The notes beneath the pieces were generated by a model that worked only from the letters and a program-made list of their open reading frames with translations, had not been told where the DNA came from and ran no database searches. This document shows positions 62,668-64,000 of a DNA stretch of 64,000 bases, piece by piece. Source of the stretch: Balanoglossus misakiensis (Eukaryota > Hemichordata); contig CM082578.2 in assembly GCA_040954595.2 (NCBI GenBank), positions 5,270,001 to 5,334,000 on the forward strand, in the 5' to 3' direction. Within the stretch, counting starts at the first letter, position 1, and every line of letters begins with the position of its first letter. Made by a program: the position numbers and the translations under genes.

Positions 62668-64000
62668 TAAGATTTTCATCACTCACATAGGTAGCAAAAA
62701 CCTAGTTAAGGTAGGGAGAATTCTCGCTTGGCATTACGTGCGCTGACGGTTGTACTATCTGCAACAGAATCAATGCTGTCCCCAAGAGTTGGTGTTTTCT
62801 TCCTGAATACACTTAATACGGTAAACATGCAGCAAATATAAAATATTCAATCGCTCGAATAACAACGCGAAATACCTGATGATTCTTTTAAGCTGTCTAT
62901 ACCCTTTCGCAGTTCGCAGACGTTTGGATATTTTAAATTGCGAAATTCACACACTAAATGCCGATGTTGTTAGGGACACGTAGCCATGATGTAGCATGCT
63001 ATTTATTAACCAAAAACTACTTCACACTATACATATATCACCGACCAATCCAATGTTATTTGTCATCGCTATAGCAACTTAACCTATCGATTAAAAGTAC
63101 TGATTAAGGACAAGACAGCATTGTCTGACACGACCACTTCACCCTTCGTTGCAAAGCCTCGACACGAATAACATAGGACAACAACAAAGTAGAGTGCGCC
63201 AAAGAAATGCAATGAGTACATTAGCAACGCCACTCAGTCTGCTGTGTGCGAGTCATCTCGGGGGCCTTGTTATGCATCCAAAACAGAAAGAGACCATACA
63301 GTAACATTTACGTTTAAGAGTAAACTATCCTCGCGTAATCTTGCAATAAAGTTGAACAGCGACACAGCAATTATCTGCGTTTGGCTACTCTTGTTGGCAC
63401 ACAGTTTGGTATATTTAGAAAATCATTGCTAAATGGAAAAATGTTTTGCCATTTGTGATTTTTTAAAGGCAGTAGTAGGTTCGAAAACGAAACCTGCTGT
63501 ACCACCATAGCAAGAACATCGACGCACAACACTACTCTACCGACCCCCCCCCCCCTTTCAAGATAAAATGGTTCAGTCACCGACAGAAGTTATGGAGTTC
63601 AGCGCATTACTGCCCAATTTGAAATAGAAATAAATGACTCTTGATTGAACTCGGTTCAAGCTAAAGTGTTATTTTGAAGGTTTTTTTTTTCAGTTTTCAA
63701 TAAATGACCTGGAAATATCACGTACATAAATTGTACACAGTTTTTGCTATATATCAGTAATTTCAACTACTTTGTGATCATAAGATCAAGAAAGTACTGT
63801 CACAATTGCACTGTAGCAATATATTTTGTAAATAAAGATTTAATATGGTGCCATTTGCATAATTAATTGTAGTTTCGTAGAATTTAATGTAGTTGATTTA
63901 TAAGACCTTTAATGATATTATAATCAAAAATAGCTCTAGCCTAATTGTGTTCAGTTTCTATCAGGATTGTGTTATGTCCCGAATATTAGTCTGGTGTGAT

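Larger units (their letters stand above)
60870..62732 (+). mobile_element. LINE-type insertion, copy 2 (1,863 bp)
   Basis: Same boundaries as copy 1 (ATT on both sides, end at CTTGGC), lacking about 106 bp near its start. It was amplified as part of the tandem unit, not by a new insertion, because both junctions are identical. Confidence 0.75.
56201..64000. repeat. tandem array of alternating LINE-bearing and Death-exon-bearing units
   Basis: Units: 56201-58703 (with reverse transcriptase), 58704-60514 (with Death exon relic), 60515-62919 (with reverse transcriptase), 62920 to beyond 64000 (start of another Death-type unit). Each begins with '(g)atattttaaattgcgaaattc' and ends in a cut coiled-coil exon ('ctgtctataccctttcgcagttcg'). 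The composite period is about 4.2-4.3 kb, with very high similarity between copies. The ancestor of the Death-type unit is 22800-24640. Confidence 0.85.

Overview
The window is eukaryotic, AT-rich nuclear DNA. Genes are split by GT-AG introns, microsatellites and MITEs are abundant, and the proteins are animal-specific (EGF, D8C, vWD, CARD, Death, DED, ZU5/UPA). The combination of VWDE-like secreted proteins, multiplied death-fold adaptors and frequent 'aggcctac'/'tacatgta' words suggests a marine invertebrate deuterostome (cephalochordate, hemichordate or echinoderm). I cannot fix the species from sequence alone.

Layout. 1-2.2 kb: a two-exon gene for a small SPMIP1-like axonemal protein (+). 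3.95-18.3 kb: a tandem segmental duplication; each unit carries a short secreted EGF-like gene (+) and the 3' end of a CARD-coiled-coil-Death gene (-). In unit 1 that second gene is cut off by the duplication breakpoint; in unit 2 it runs on as a complete 362-aa, six-exon gene (17480-20417). 23.9-26.9 kb: a second complete CARD-coiled-coil-Death gene (-, 370 aa, seven exons). 27-32 kb: MITEs and a large interrupted palindrome. 32.1-42.7 kb: a VWDE-like secreted gene (+, 18 exons, about 960 aa) with three copies of an N-terminal module I cannot name, then D8C and vWD domains; foldback elements sit in its introns. 43.7-47.8 kb: a PIDD-like gene (-): coiled coil, ZU5 with an HFS autoproteolysis motif, second ZU5, UPA, and a C-terminal death effector domain where PIDD has a Death domain. 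48.4-49 kb: a CpG-rich stretch, possibly its promoter.

49-64 kb: a degraded copy of the 19.8-24.7 kb block. It holds a Gypsy pol/LTR remnant abutting a truncated CARD fragment, three nested MITE-type insertions, and then a tandem array in which units with a Death-domain exon relic alternate with units where that exon is deleted and a LINE reverse transcriptase is inserted. The composite unit of about 4.2 kb is present twice and runs off the right edge.

Functionally, the window holds a cluster of death-fold signalling genes (two CARD/Death adaptors and a PIDD-like ZU5-UPA-DED protein) beside two kinds of secreted extracellular-domain genes that are duplicating. The death-fold family shows every stage from intact gene to relic. 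Exon models come from reading splice signals and phase by eye; none has transcript support here.
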